From Ignelater luminosus (taxonomy: Eukaryota; Arthropoda; Insecta; Coleoptera; Elateridae), in the NCBI GenBank assembly GCA_011009095.1, contig VTPC01000802.1, forward strand, positions 1 to 64,000: a stretch of DNA of 64,000 nt, written 5' to 3'. Position 1 is the stretch's first letter. Each line of letters starts with the position of its first letter. The translations under genes and the position numbers were made by a program. Shown here piece after piece: positions 1 through 10,460 of this stretch. The notes beneath the pieces were generated by a model that saw only the letters and a program-made list of their open reading frames with translations, had not been told where the DNA came from and made no database searches.

Positions 1-360
1 TTCAGGAAATAATTGTTAAGTTTTCTCAATTTTGAAACATTAATAATTGTTTTCTTTCAAAATTTTGCTAACAGTATCTTTGCTAAAGTCTAAAACCTCA
101 CCAACTTGTCTAATTGCAGCACATACAGCTACCTGCTGATTTTCTTTCTGTTCCGTTTTGTCACGAACAGTACTATTTTTATGAAGTTTTGGTGCAACGC
201 ATCCAAACCTTTCAAAATTCAAAATTATTTTGCTAATGGTTGTAACCGACGACGGTGGAGGTCGGTTTTCAAACACATTAACGAATAAATTGGTTATATC
301 AGGATAAGAATTTCCCAAATAATGCTATTTTACAACTTGTACTTTTTTGGAATTCAACAA
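1..360 (-). pseudogene. Mariner-type transposase, N-terminal fragment (broken)
   Basis: The minus strand reads as the N-terminal helix-turn-helix region of a mariner-related transposase (the type with a DUF4817-like domain). Recognisable blocks are KVQVVK, HYLGNSYPDI, FENRPPPSS, then a second HTH-like block, FSKDTVSKILKENNY. An in-frame TAG sits just before HYLGNSY, where the family usually has Trp. Further stops follow the KENNY block, yet homology seems to continue (CFKIEKT, then QLFPE) to the left edge of the window. It is therefore a dead copy that runs off the window. The catalytic domain is not in view, and no inverted end was found nearby. The family call rests on remembered motif similarity. 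Confidence 0.6.
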
Positions 361-3300
361 ACATTCATTTTTTTGAGAAAATCAATTAAAAAACTTAATA
401 ACAACGATAACACAAGTAACATAATCAAACTGTCAAAACTTTCGAGTTGACATATCCTCATGACATTATTCTTTTTTAATTTAGTCAAGGGTATCTAGTA
501 GTTTTGTAAATGTTATTAAAACAATCATATTAAAATGGCAAGTTTGCGTTACCTAGACTACGTAAGCACTACGTAAAAGCCCCAGACAAGCTGTATTTTG
601 TTTATTTTTAGTGCTTTTATTGTTAACGATTGATCCATAACATTTGATACATATACAACAATAGCGGCTATGTTCCTAGTAGCTTAAGACAAACTGTATA
701 TGATTATTAACTTTAATTCACCTGGATTCCGTTTGCTATTAAAATATAGAATGCCATGAAACAAATGCTTTAGTTTGACCTCATACCCTTGGCCTTTTAC
801 TCTGTGGTACAATTGGAATGAAAATGTACGCTACCAGATCTCAAAATATGGAAGATCTGCTTAATTGAATAGAATAAGAGAAGCATGCCACAAAATTAGA
901 GATAAGAAAAGCTATTCGTAATACTGAAAATCTCGTTGGAAAAGTACTTGCTACAATAACAATTGATACTACTTTGCCTTGTTTTAGTACGTTAAAAAAA
1001 TTTTAAATGACAGTTTTTAAAAAAATGTGCATAATTATTGTGAATTATGATTTTGCCATCAAATTTGCTCCAAGATGATTGCTAATATGTTTTTTACACA
1101 GAAAATGACACTAGATATAGTGCGGGAGTTGTGCTTGTGAATCTGTTTTGTTTGAATACCGGAAAAAGAGTAGGCCTAAGTACACTTAACTTACATTTTA
1201 TAAACTAACAAAGCAATGATTATTATAAGGAAATGTAATTTTGTTATGGCTATGATTGTATGGCATTATGCAAGAATTACATTCGTATATTATTGTTTAT
1301 TGTTCAGAGCTACAATGATCCATCAAGTAGTGTATGTTTGACGTAATCATTTTGACCTTTTTTTCTTAACAAAATTTTTTGTTAAGATGCAGTTAAGGAA
1401 AACATCGCAAAATTGAAAATGAAAGGACTGTTTTTAAATGGTGGAACTCAAGGTTGATGTCGAAGTATAAAGAAACTGTTACAGGAGATTGTCTGAGGTC
1501 TTTCCTCGTCTACTTGATATTGTCTGTTTCGTTTTAAACTTGAAAATGAAATGATACAGGATGTCGTGGCATTTTCGGCACTTCCTTTTTCTAGAAGTTT
1601 TTAATGATTAATCTAATTATTCCACTGTTAAACATTACTGTTTGCGGTATCTAAGAAACTAAGAAAAAAATGGCCTTAAAATGCTCTGATGTCAGTATAA
1701 AATTTAAATAAAATCAAAACACAGGCTTAACATAATGAGTATTTTAATAACCAACCTTGGAAATGACGACAGGAAATGGCAGTATTTTAAATTGTGCTAT
1801 ATATGTAGTTTACTTTCACATGCTACTAAAAGATAAAGCCATAGAGTAAATAACATTTGCCATTTTGCACATTTCACCACTAGGAAAATCGGTGGTTAAT
1901 TTAATTTCTTTTTTTATAATCAATTGTTTCCAAGTTATTATTAATTTTCTCAATATGCATCTCGAGAAGCAGACACTAAAATTGAGTAGGTATAAAATGA
2001 TTTGAAAATGCGGTCAGTTATGTAACTTAAGTGCCGTAATATAACAAGCAACACACCAGTGAAAGTTAAAAATCCATCAAGCACGTTTCTATCTCCTTAA
2101 AACTAGCGAATTTCAGGTTGAATTCGTATGATCAGTGACCAAATGACCTCAATATTCAACTTTTCATAAATTCATTTTTGCTATTATTATTTTTAAGAAT
2201 ATTTCACACGAAAAATTGCAAATTGCATAATATATGAATTGAAGCAGCATTTGGTTTTAAAAAAAATTCTTTAGAATTTATTTCACACTTGCTGTGACGT
2301 ATGAATGCACTCGTGAGATTCCCGACCTTTTTTAAAAAGTGAAGCGGGTAACACCTTGGGTAAATCGGTCATAAATAAGTTTAAATTTTACATTCGTTCC
2401 CAGTAATTTGTAATACCTAATACTAATGGAATAATTTAATAAATCTCCATTGGAAGTACATTAATTAATTTCTTTAGTTTACTTCTTTTTCCTATTAACC
2501 TGTTTCTTTCTTGCTGTGGTTTTCTTTTTCTAAGGCAGTTTGACATTATCTTTTGTAAGGCAGACGTTTAACATTATCTTTTGTATTACATTATACAACT
2601 TCAGTCAATAAAAGGGACTTTCATACTGAACCTACTTAAAACATTGATATAATTGTGAAACTTGCTACGAACAATAATACTGTAAGAGAAATAGGAAATG
2701 TTTAACATTTGTTTATATTGTTATTTTACGTAAATTTAAATGAAACACTACTGACAGAGAGGCATAAATCATAATACATTTAAAATTCTCTCTCTTACAC
2801 GTATGCAATATACATAACAGGCGGAACGATCAGAAAGGAAACTTTTAAATTTTATAGGAATCCAAGAAATTAAGAAAAATAACTAGGAAAATCTCGTGAA
2901 CGTGTAGTATCTCTATTCATACAATACATGTTATTAACCTTCTGTAATTTTTTTACCGTTTCGGTTATTTTTAAACATTGCTGATTGCTCTGTGTATAGT
3001 AGTAAATGAATTAAGCTTATTTTAACAACAATTAAAACAGGTTGTGAAACTTAGAAAGGAAATAATAAAAAGTCTGGAAAAAACAAATTGTTACACATTT
3101 TATTTCGAAATACTGTTAGTACATTTTTATGTATGTGCACAGACTGGCCCAAATTCGAGGTAAATGTAGGATACCTCAGAAACTAGAACTAGAAACAGAC
3201 TGATTACACGTTTTTTATCCTGTTGAGTTTATTGATGCAATCCCAATTTAAAATCGATTCTTTTCAAATTTCAAAACGGGCTGTATCTTCGTTATTTGAA

Positions 3301-3509
3301 AAAATAGGAAAAAGATTGTTCGGGAAATTCTTTTTCGATTTGATGTCTAGAACGAAATAACCATTCTAAATCTTTGTTTTCTTCAATTGATTTCGAGTTA
3401 GGAACAAGTTATTTCTTCGGGCTCTCCCAAAAGCATAGCATGCTAGATTATACAAATTACATTAATGTTATATCTTCGTTATGATTTAAAATAAATATAA
3501 AAAGCTATA
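361..3509. other. Gene-free AT-rich stretch
   Basis: No ORF with recognisable protein similarity, RNA gene or clear inverted repeat was seen here. The segment around 3160-3420 has the sequence style of the dispersed repeats found elsewhere in the window (runs such as 'gggctgtatcttcgttat'), so part of it is probably decayed repeat. Confidence 0.4.
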
Positions 3510-3511
3510 TA

Positions 3512-4441
3512 CAGGGTGTCCCAGACCACCCGTACCACCTTTTTAAAATGAATGGATGTGAAGACAATCCAAAATTCAAAGCGTGGTTTAATTTTATATG
3601 CAATGTTTTACAAATTTATGAAAAAAAGATCCCTTCTCCCTCTTATAGGGGGGCGGGAGGTGACTTTGATTTTTTAAATTGCAACCTCTAGTTTTTTTTT
3701 GCATTTTCACGTTCCTTATTAAAACTAGATTAACTTTTATTCTTTACACTTTTTATTATTTTTAACAATTTCAATAGTTATTTACTTATTAATAATTTTA
3801 TGTAGTACTATCTAACATCTAAAAATCTAAATTTAAGCTGTAACAGTTAACAAAAAATAAAAACTAAGGTCGCAAATGTTCGATAAGTTTGCTAGATTCC
3901 CAAACTAGTGGATAGGAAAATATGGATCCATTAATTTTCCGCCTCGATCACCAGATTTGACCGTTTTGGATTATTATTTGTGGGGAAGAATCAAAGACTT
4001 GGAGTATGGAATTATGGAAGCAATCCACAATTTAGGTGCAGCTGAAATTCTTCGAGCAGTGAATTCATTACTGCAAAGGTTAAACATTTGTGTTCAACGA
4101 AATGGCGGACTTATCGAATATTTGCGACCTTAGTTATTATTTTTTTGTTAACTGCTACAGCTTAAGTTTAGATTTTTAGATGTTAGTTAGTACTGCATAA
4201 AATTGTTAATAACTATCGAAATTGTTAATAAATAAAAAAAAAGTGTAAAAAATAAAAGTTAATTTATTTCTAATAACTGTGAAAATGCAAAAAACCATTT
4301 CAAGAACAAAAGTCACCCCCCTTCCCTATAAGGGGGAAAGGTGATTTTTCTTTTTTTATATAAATTAGTAGAGAATTGCATATACAATTAAACCCCGATT
4401 TGAATTTTAAAAAGGTGTTACGGGTGGTCTGGGATACCTTG
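3512..4441. mobile_element. Tc1/mariner-derived element with about 370-bp inverted ends
   Basis: The left end begins CAGGGTGTCCCAGACCACCC and the right end, read inward, begins CAAGGTATCCCAGACCACCC. Each is flanked by TA (3510-3511 and 4442-4443), the target duplication expected for Tc1/mariner. The inverted similarity continues for about 350-380 bp on each side, at roughly 80% by eye, and includes the blocks 'gcattttcac', 'taacatctaaaaatcta' and 'aactaaggtcgcaaat'. The arms enclose a remnant of transposase coding sequence. Ends this long are much longer than the 20-30 bp of ordinary mariners. They suggest a foldback-like derivative that duplicated one end together with the 3' end of the coding region. 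Confidence 0.75.
3904..4133 (+). pseudogene. Mariner-type transposase, C-terminal remnant
   Basis: The plus strand encodes WIGKYGSINFPPRSPDLTVL followed by DYYLWGRIKD and runs to a TAG at 4131-4133. The PPRSPDLTxLDxxLWG block carries the third acidic residue of the DD(D/E) catalytic triad in mariner-type transposases. Everything upstream of this block is missing and an in-frame stop precedes WIGKYG, so it cannot be active. The last few codons fall inside the right inverted arm of the surrounding element, and the left arm contains the inverted copy of the same codons. Confidence 0.75.
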
Positions 4442-4443
4442 TA

Positions 4444-5159
4444 TATATTTTAAAAGTTGATAGAACAACGGCTTCAGATTTATCAAAGCCTACTATGATT
4501 GGCATCAAAAAAATTACCTACCTATCAATTTCGACATTATACAACTTCTTGGTCTGTCCTAGTGTATTGACAGTTCAGGTGATAAGCACTCTCATCGGGG
4601 GAAAATCAGAGAAATGCTGAAACAGTTTTAATCGGTTTATTTAGGTTCCTCTGGTAGAGTTATTTCTTCCCTTTCTCCGAGTTAAGTCGTCACATTGAAA
4701 AATGACGAGACGAATTGAATTTTTTTAAGTATCTTGTTTCATATCGGTTTTAGATTTAGAGACAGAAATTGTGCAGTTAAGTAAAAAAATAGTTCGATTT
4801 TATTCGTTCGTTCTGAAGAAAACACAAGAGCAAATTTTGTTATTAAATTCCTAACACAATGAACCCAACGGTTAACGACATTCGATATCTGGGGTCAAAA
4901 GACGAATTGCCAAGGGATTTTTTATTGTTAGTGCAAAATTATATTGATTTGAAGTTATGGTTACTCAGTTGAAATATATTTTATACTTTTGGGTTAGCTT
5001 TCTGATTAAGTTCTATTGTAAAGCATCAAATACATTTCCGCAGCTCACATTAACTTTGAAAAGTTATTTTAGAACTTTTGACACTAGTTGCAATCAATTT
5101 CAATTCAAATGTCATTAAATTGAACCTTTTCTCATCAAAATCGCATGGAAAGAAAGAAA
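4444..5159. other. Gene-free stretch, probable decayed repeat
   Basis: No gene seen. The segment around 4620-4860 resembles in style the segment at 3160-3420 on the other side of the mariner derivative. The derivative may therefore sit inside an older repeat, but this could not be aligned here. Confidence 0.3.
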
Positions 5160-6330
5160 CCGAAAATAGGGCCCTGTATTTCGGAAGCATGTTTATCTAT
5201 AAATATCTACTCATCCACACTTGATCAGATTTTGGTTCATAGGTGTCCGTTAGTAGGGATCGGGATTGAGTTTTCGAAAGCTATCGAAATGTAACCGAGG
5301 AGTTTCGTTCTACTTAGAAACAGGTCTGCGTAACCAGCAGCGGAACGATTTTTTATCTTTCGAGATTTTGCTGCTAAAGGTTATAGTAAAATGAGCAAAA
5401 TCACAGCCACATGGTGTACCACGCTGTAAAGTTCAAGTTCAGCTTTTACGGATTACCAACTGTATTATGTTAGGAAGTGCATTGTTCGTAATGATATTAA
5501 TTATTTCTGTCTTATTTTAAATTTTTCTGGACTTTCGAATCAAAAATGCTCAATTTTTCATTAATCCAATGTATTGTACAATGTCAGTAACACTATCAAA
5601 GATGAACCATAAGCAGTTTGGGCCGAAACTAGCGAAATCGACAGTGTTGTAAATATTATAAGCAATGTATTAAACATTCCGACCTGGAACATTAAAGAAG
5701 CTTATGGCAAAATCCAACTTAATTTTTTGTTTCGATAACAGTAAGCGATAAGTGAATCGGATCTGCCAATTTGTAAACAGCAGACCGATAATATGTTTTT
5801 CCACACAAACGCTTTCTCGCGAAAAGCAAAAGACAATTGCAGATTCTGGACATTTTTGAAAAATGAAAAATACCAAACATTCGCCGATCACCATGAGATT
5901 CGAATATATGCCAGGTGGAAGCTTCTAAATGAGATTAGTGCTAGTGCACTTCAATCTTTTTTTTCACCTTACTCTTGCATTAAGGTGAGGTGTCTTTTTC
6001 CGGAGATGCAACATTTTTATGGGCAGGGTTCGGACGATCTTAAATTGTTTTTCCGTTTAGATATTTTGGGAAATCAAATTTTGACCACCTTCGAGCCATC
6101 GTAGTTGGTAGCTGTTGAGTGTACCCCCCGAACAGCGGCTAATTTGATTTCAAATTTCTAAAAAGCCGGAGAAACTCCACCGTTTTAAAACAATTGGAGA
6201 GAGAGCATGATAAAATGGTGCATAGGAATGGATTTTGTAGCCCTGAAAAAAGAATTGCCAAAATCGATCGGATCTCTGATGACCCGCTGCTCGGCTGTTT
6301 ATTGGCGATATCGAGTGATCTGTCTTCACG
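5160..6330. repeat. Dispersed repeat, copy 1
   Basis: This segment shares a series of blocks, in the same order, with 27990-28760. Pairs include 'ggttcataggtgtccgttag' and 'gatccataggcgtccatcaa', 'gattttgctgctaaaggt' and 'gatttcgccgctagaggt', the phrase 'accatcgtagttgg' in both, and 'ccggagaaactccaccgttt' and 'ctagagaaacttgaccattt'. The copies are old and strongly diverged. No coding capacity or defined ends were found, so the class of repeat is unknown. The short ORFs on both strands here are not conserved between the two copies and are not genes. Confidence 0.55.
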
Positions 6331-7389
6331 TGTAGGATCTTAAAATCTATTTTTATTTATCAAAACAGATTTTTAAATGTACTTCTTGCGTTAAATTCAT
6401 TGAAAACAAGAAGTACGTAATTTTGATGAGAAAAAGGTCATTTTTCATTACCATTGACTAAAAATTGATTGCAAAATGTATTAAAAATTGTTCTGTTCAC
6501 AGATATTTCATACTGCTGAATTTATTGACCTCAAATCTATATAAAACAGAATTTTTTTGTTAATCATGAAAAATCCTTTGGCAGCCCGTCATCTTTTGAA
6601 TATCAACTATCAAGTACCATTGACCAGTTTTTGTCCGCAACTTTTTCCCAAATCTGTTTCATTGTGAATCAATGACACGATAAATAACTGAAATTCCCAC
6701 AGTCGAGGTTTCCCCTGGGAAACCTGAAAGACCTGTAATTATCAGAGAATTTTTAACTATCTCTAAAAGCCAGGGAATTTAACAAAAATCTTTAGAAATA
6801 AGAAAATTTATACGAAGATCCGGAAAAACTTTTGTTTTGTTTAAAGAAAGTTGTAATATTATTTTTTTATAATTTGCGCATATTCAAACTCATTTTTTTT
6901 GTATTAAACATATCTTACTTACTGATTTACACATTGTATGCTTTGTTGTACTGACATCAATATCGATTATAAATCCATCAGGTTGTTATGTGACGATGAA
7001 CATGCAAATATTTTATACGTATTTATGTGGTTTGCATGTATAAATCGTGGTGCCGTACAAAATGAACATAAAGTGATGAATTGGTCATTTAATGAATTTC
7101 TAAGATCCCTTATATGTTTTATGTTTTCCAAAAGAAATTTTTTCGTACTCACTCGTTGGGCGGAAAGTTTGAGTGCCTCATGTAAATTCGAGAAGCCAAA
7201 GTTAGTCAGGTACCGATATATAACATATAAAATGGTTATTAATTGGCATTAATAGCCTCAAAAAGGTGTCTGAGGAAAAAAGTAAGCCAGGAAAACTTTC
7301 AAAATTCAGAGAATTTTGTGACATTCTCAGAGAGCGAACCCTGATACTAGTAGATGCTGCAATATGTAAAAACCCATTATAATATTGCA
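6331..7389. other. Gene-free stretch left of the BEL/Pao element
   Basis: AT-rich, with no recognisable gene, RNA or repeat end. The ORF of about 100 codons at 6938-7252 resembles no family I know and has an overlapping antisense ORF, which is typical of chance reading frames. Confidence 0.4.
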
Positions 7390-7394
7390 CCTGG

Positions 7395-7610
7395 TGTTGT
7401 GTCTTGAGTTGCTTTTAACTCAAGGTGATAATAAAACTCACTGTAAGCTTTAATGATTGTTTATTGATAATGATCTGGTCTCGTGTTCTGGCCCGCGACT
7501 GTGTCTCGTGGTGTTCTGTATCGAGACTGTTCTCCTGTCGCTTGTCCTCAAGGGTTGCTACCCCACCAACGTTCGAGCATGACGCTCGATAAGGCGAACG
7601 CAGCCGAAAA
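7395..7610 (-). repeat. 3' LTR of the BEL/Pao element
   Basis: This is the downstream LTR in the minus-strand reading direction. It matches 10241-10455 almost throughout, with shared blocks 'gtaagctttaatgattg', 'gtgttctgtatcgagac' and 'gttcgagcatgacgctcgat'. Its terminal AAAA, where the other copy has AACA, loses the canonical terminal CA. Confidence 0.92.
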
Positions 7611-7621
7611 TTCCGCCCCCT
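7611..7621 (-). other. Polypurine tract of the BEL/Pao element
   Basis: The minus strand reads AGGGGGCGGAA immediately before the 3' LTR. This is the position of the primer for plus-strand DNA synthesis in LTR elements. Confidence 0.7.
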
Positions 7622-7792
7622 ATTGAAGGGCTATGAGTCTTCAATGTAATTAATGGTATGTTACAGATAAACAAAATAACAAAATTGCTATACATAAAAC
7701 ATAATAAACAAAGGTAAAACAAAACAAATTGATATAATTATATACAATAAAGAAATTAAAATTTAAACTCAGTCTTTCACACCTTCATCGAT

Positions 7793-10066
7793 TCATGGTA
7801 AGAAACATAATTTGGTTATTGCCCGTTTTTTCACACCACTTACAGTTTTTAACGACACCACTCTCACTATTTGGTCTGAACCCGGGTGGAGTTCGATGAC
7901 CCGACCTAGACTCCAGTATAGTGGTGGAGAGTCTTCGTTCTTCAGCAGTGCCAGATCTCCGACCCTGGGGCACCGATTTTGTCCTGTCCATTTATTTCGT
8001 TGCTGGAGGGTGTGCAGATATTCTTCTGACCATCTCTTCCAAAAATGTTGGCGTAGCAACAAAACATGCTGCCATTTGGACAGACGATTTAATGTAATGT
8101 GTTGGAGATTGGGTTCCACAGGAGCGTTCATTGCATCTCCAATAAGAATGTGACCAGGGGTTAATGGTTGCAGGTCGTTAGGATCAGGACTGGATGGGGA
8201 AATAGGCCTTGAATTTAGTATAGCCTCTATTTGAGTCAAAAGAGTGTATAGTTGCTCATAATTTAAAGTAGCTTTACCGATAATTTGTTTTAAATGGTGT
8301 TTGACAGATTTAATTCCTGCTTCCCAAATGCCACCCATATGTGGTGATCTAGGAGGAATAAAATGCCAAGTGATGTTATATTTACTCAGCTCACTTGCTA
8401 AAACTGAATTTTCCTCCGTAATTGTTTTAATGATTGCCTTTAATTCCCTATCAGCACCTGTAAAGTTGGTTGCATTGTCTGAATATGTGTTCAGTATGTT
8501 GCCTTTGCGTGCTATGAAACGCTTTAGTGCTCCCAGAAAAGATTCTGTATCTAATCTAGTGACCAGCTCTAAATGTGCCGCTTTAGTACTGAAGCAAATA
8601 AACAAGGCTATATAAGCTTTTATAACCTTTTTGCTACGTCCGAAGCCTTCCTTTATATTAATAGGTCCTGCATAGTCGACACCTGCATTAATGAAAGGTC
8701 TGTGAGCTACATTTATTCTATTTGCAGGTAGGTCACCCATCAATTGCTCTGTACTACGTGGATTAGCCTTGAAACATACCACACAATTGTGTACAATTTT
8801 CCTAATTAACGATTTAGCAGAAATTGGCCAAAATTTATGTCGTACTGTGGCTAAAGTACCTTGTGGTCCCGCATGAAGTGATTGCTCATGCAGTTTCCTT
8901 ATGATCAGATTTGTGACGTAATGATTAGGCGGTAATAATATAGGAAACTTCCTTTCAAATGACATTATTGAGTTTTTAAGCCGTCCTCCTACTCTTAAAA
9001 TGTTATTACTGTCTAGAAACGGAGCTAACGATAGTAAACGACTATTTTTCTTTACCTGTCCCTTCATTTTAAGTTCATGTAAATCGGAAGGAAATCCTTG
9101 CCCTTGTACTAATTTAATTATAATAATTTCCGCAGTTCTTAATTCGCCTAAATTTAGAAATCGTGTTTTAATTGTCTCCTTATTATTTGATCTTAGCAAT
9201 TTTAGTTCCTCGGGGACTGTATTATTAGTTTTTGTACGATTTTTTAATTTATTTATGTATCGTAAACACCATCCTACTATTCTTGTTAATTTATCATAGG
9301 ACGAAAATTTACAAAACATGCTGTTTATAAACTCCAAGGAAGTATTGTCATTTAAACTAACTAAAGAAATGACTGATTTTTGTTCTAGATTTTCGATAGA
9401 TATCGAGTTGCCTGATTCAAATTTACCCAATGGGTAATTAATTTTATCACCACACAACCAATGTGGCCCGTGCCACCATATATTTGATTGTTGTAATTGT
9501 TGTGGTAGTAAACCACGTGATATTACATCGGCAGGATTTTCTGCGCCTTTAATGTGATGCCAGTTATTAATGCATGTTAATTGTTGAATTTGAGATACTC
9601 TATTACCAATAAATGTTTTCCATTGAGTTGGGACTCCGTTTAACCAAGTTAGTACTAATTTTGAATCGGTCCACAAAAATGTGTCGCTAATCACTAAATG
9701 ATTTAATGATTGAATGATCTTGTGAAATAATTGAGCCAATAACAAAGCTCCGCAAAGTTCTAATCTCGGAAGGGTTATTTGTTTAACAGGTGCTACTCGC
9801 GATTTTGCACAAAGTAGTTGTGAAAAGTGCTGTCCGTGAATATCTGTATGTTTCACGTATGTACCACAACCATAAGCAAATTCTTCTATTTTAAATTGAA
9901 TTTCATCGAATTCGTTATATGTTTGGTCTATTTTTGCTAACCTGATTGATAGCTGTATTGGATCAGGAATAGAATCTCCATCAAACATTTCTAAATAATT
10001 AATAAAATTGCTTAATTTTGTTTTAGCGCGTCCGCGTAAAACCTTTTGACTCTGATCTTGAGGCAT
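7793..10066 (-). CDS. BEL/Pao gag-remnant / RNase H / integrase fusion ORF
   Basis: One uninterrupted ORF of 757 codons. Residues 1 to about 62 look like the start of a BEL/Pao gag protein. At about residue 63 the reading passes straight into the RNase H domain (AYGCGTYV, then LPRLELCGALLLAQL and LWTDSKLVLTWL), so protease, reverse transcriptase and the segment with the first RNase H aspartate are deleted. A zinc-binding H2C2 block follows at about 393-431, then the integrase core with D464 (GVDYAG), D530 (TYSDNAT) and E582 (GGIWEAG), and a C-terminal DUF5641-type domain from about 660. The ORF has no stops or frameshifts. The deletion is therefore in frame, and either recent or tolerated during propagation. 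The protein has a complete DDE integrase set but no polymerase. It is read from the minus strand between a tRNA primer site and a purine tract. Confidence 0.88.
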   Translation of the reverse strand: MPQDQSQKVLRGRAKTKLSNFINYLEMFDGDSIPDPIQLSIRLAKIDQTYNEFDEIQFKIEEFAYGCGTYVKHTDIHGQHFSQLLCAKSRVAPVKQITLPRLELCGALLLAQLFHKIIQSLNHLVISDTFLWTDSKLVLTWLNGVPTQWKTFIGNRVSQIQQLTCINNWHHIKGAENPADVISRGLLPQQLQQSNIWWHGPHWLCGDKINYPLGKFESGNSISIENLEQKSVISLVSLNDNTSLEFINSMFCKFSSYDKLTRIVGWCLRYINKLKNRTKTNNTVPEELKLLRSNNKETIKTRFLNLGELRTAEIIIIKLVQGQGFPSDLHELKMKGQVKKNSRLLSLAPFLDSNNILRVGGRLKNSIMSFERKFPILLPPNHYVTNLIIRKLHEQSLHAGPQGTLATVRHKFWPISAKSLIRKIVHNCVVCFKANPRSTEQLMGDLPANRINVAHRPFINAGVDYAGPINIKEGFGRSKKVIKAYIALFICFSTKAAHLELVTRLDTESFLGALKRFIARKGNILNTYSDNATNFTGADRELKAIIKTITEENSVLASELSKYNITWHFIPPRSPHMGGIWEAGIKSVKHHLKQIIGKATLNYEQLYTLLTQIEAILNSRPISPSSPDPNDLQPLTPGHILIGDAMNAPVEPNLQHITLNRLSKWQHVLLLRQHFWKRWSEEYLHTLQQRNKWTGQNRCPRVGDLALLKNEDSPPLYWSLGRVIELHPGSDQIVRVVSLKTVSGVKKRAITKLCFLP

Positions 10067-10219
10067 GATAAGTAGGTAATTATAAGAAAGGATATAAAGG
10101 AATGGTCACTAACCTTATTCAATTCTGATTCCGTCTACGTCTGTTGATTACTGGTTGCTGATGCTTTGTTTATGATGATTATTTGATGCTGATCTTGCTT
10201 TGGATACTTGGATGCTTGA

Positions 10220-10237
10220 ATCCGGCTCGAAGGACCA
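10220..10237 (-). other. Primer binding site, complementary to tRNA-Tyr
   Basis: Three bases inside the 5' LTR, the minus strand reads TGGTCCTTCGAGCCGGAT. This is complementary to a tRNA 3' end reading ATCCGGCTCGAAGGACCA. That acceptor stem would pair with CCTTCGA, the 5' end of animal tRNA-Tyr, so tRNA-Tyr is the likely primer. The assignment is from memory of the tRNA-Tyr acceptor stem. Confidence 0.75.
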
Positions 10238-10240
10238 ATA

Positions 10241-10455
10241 TGTTGTGTCTTGAGTTGCTTTTAATTAAGGTGATAATAAAACTCACTGTAAGCTTTAATG
10301 ATTGTTTATTGATAATGATCTGGCTTCGTGTTCTGGCCCGCGACTGTGTCTCGTGGTGTTCTGTATCGAGACTGTTCTCCTGTCGCCTGTCCTCAAGGGT
10401 TGCTACCCCACCAACGTTCGAGCATGACGCTCGATAAGGCGAGCGCAGCCGAACA
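10241..10455 (-). repeat. 5' LTR of the BEL/Pao element
   Basis: This is the upstream LTR in the reading direction, with canonical TG...CA ends on the plus strand (TGTTGTG at the left, GAACA at the right). The CCTGG target duplication follows directly. The insertion split a host site that reads GCACCTGGTGTAC when rejoined. Confidence 0.92.
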
Positions 10456-10460
10456 CCTGG

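Larger units (their letters stand above)
7395..10455 (-). mobile_element. BEL/Pao LTR retrotransposon, internally deleted
   Basis: Two direct LTRs of about 216 bp (7395-7610 and 10241-10455) flank an internal region read on the minus strand. A 5-bp target duplication, CCTGG, lies at 7390-7394 and 10456-10460, the size usual for BEL/Pao. Both LTRs begin TG on the plus strand. The right one ends CA, while the left one ends AA through one substitution. By eye the LTRs differ at about six positions, so insertion was fairly recent. The internal part has a primer binding site next to the 5' LTR, one long ORF, and a purine tract next to the 3' LTR. Most of gag, the protease and the reverse transcriptase are missing, so the element could move only with proteins from a complete relative. 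Confidence 0.92.

Noticed and set aside
7812..9299. Plus-strand ORFs across the BEL/Pao element
   Set aside because: Antisense to the integrase and RNase H ORF, with no domain of their own.
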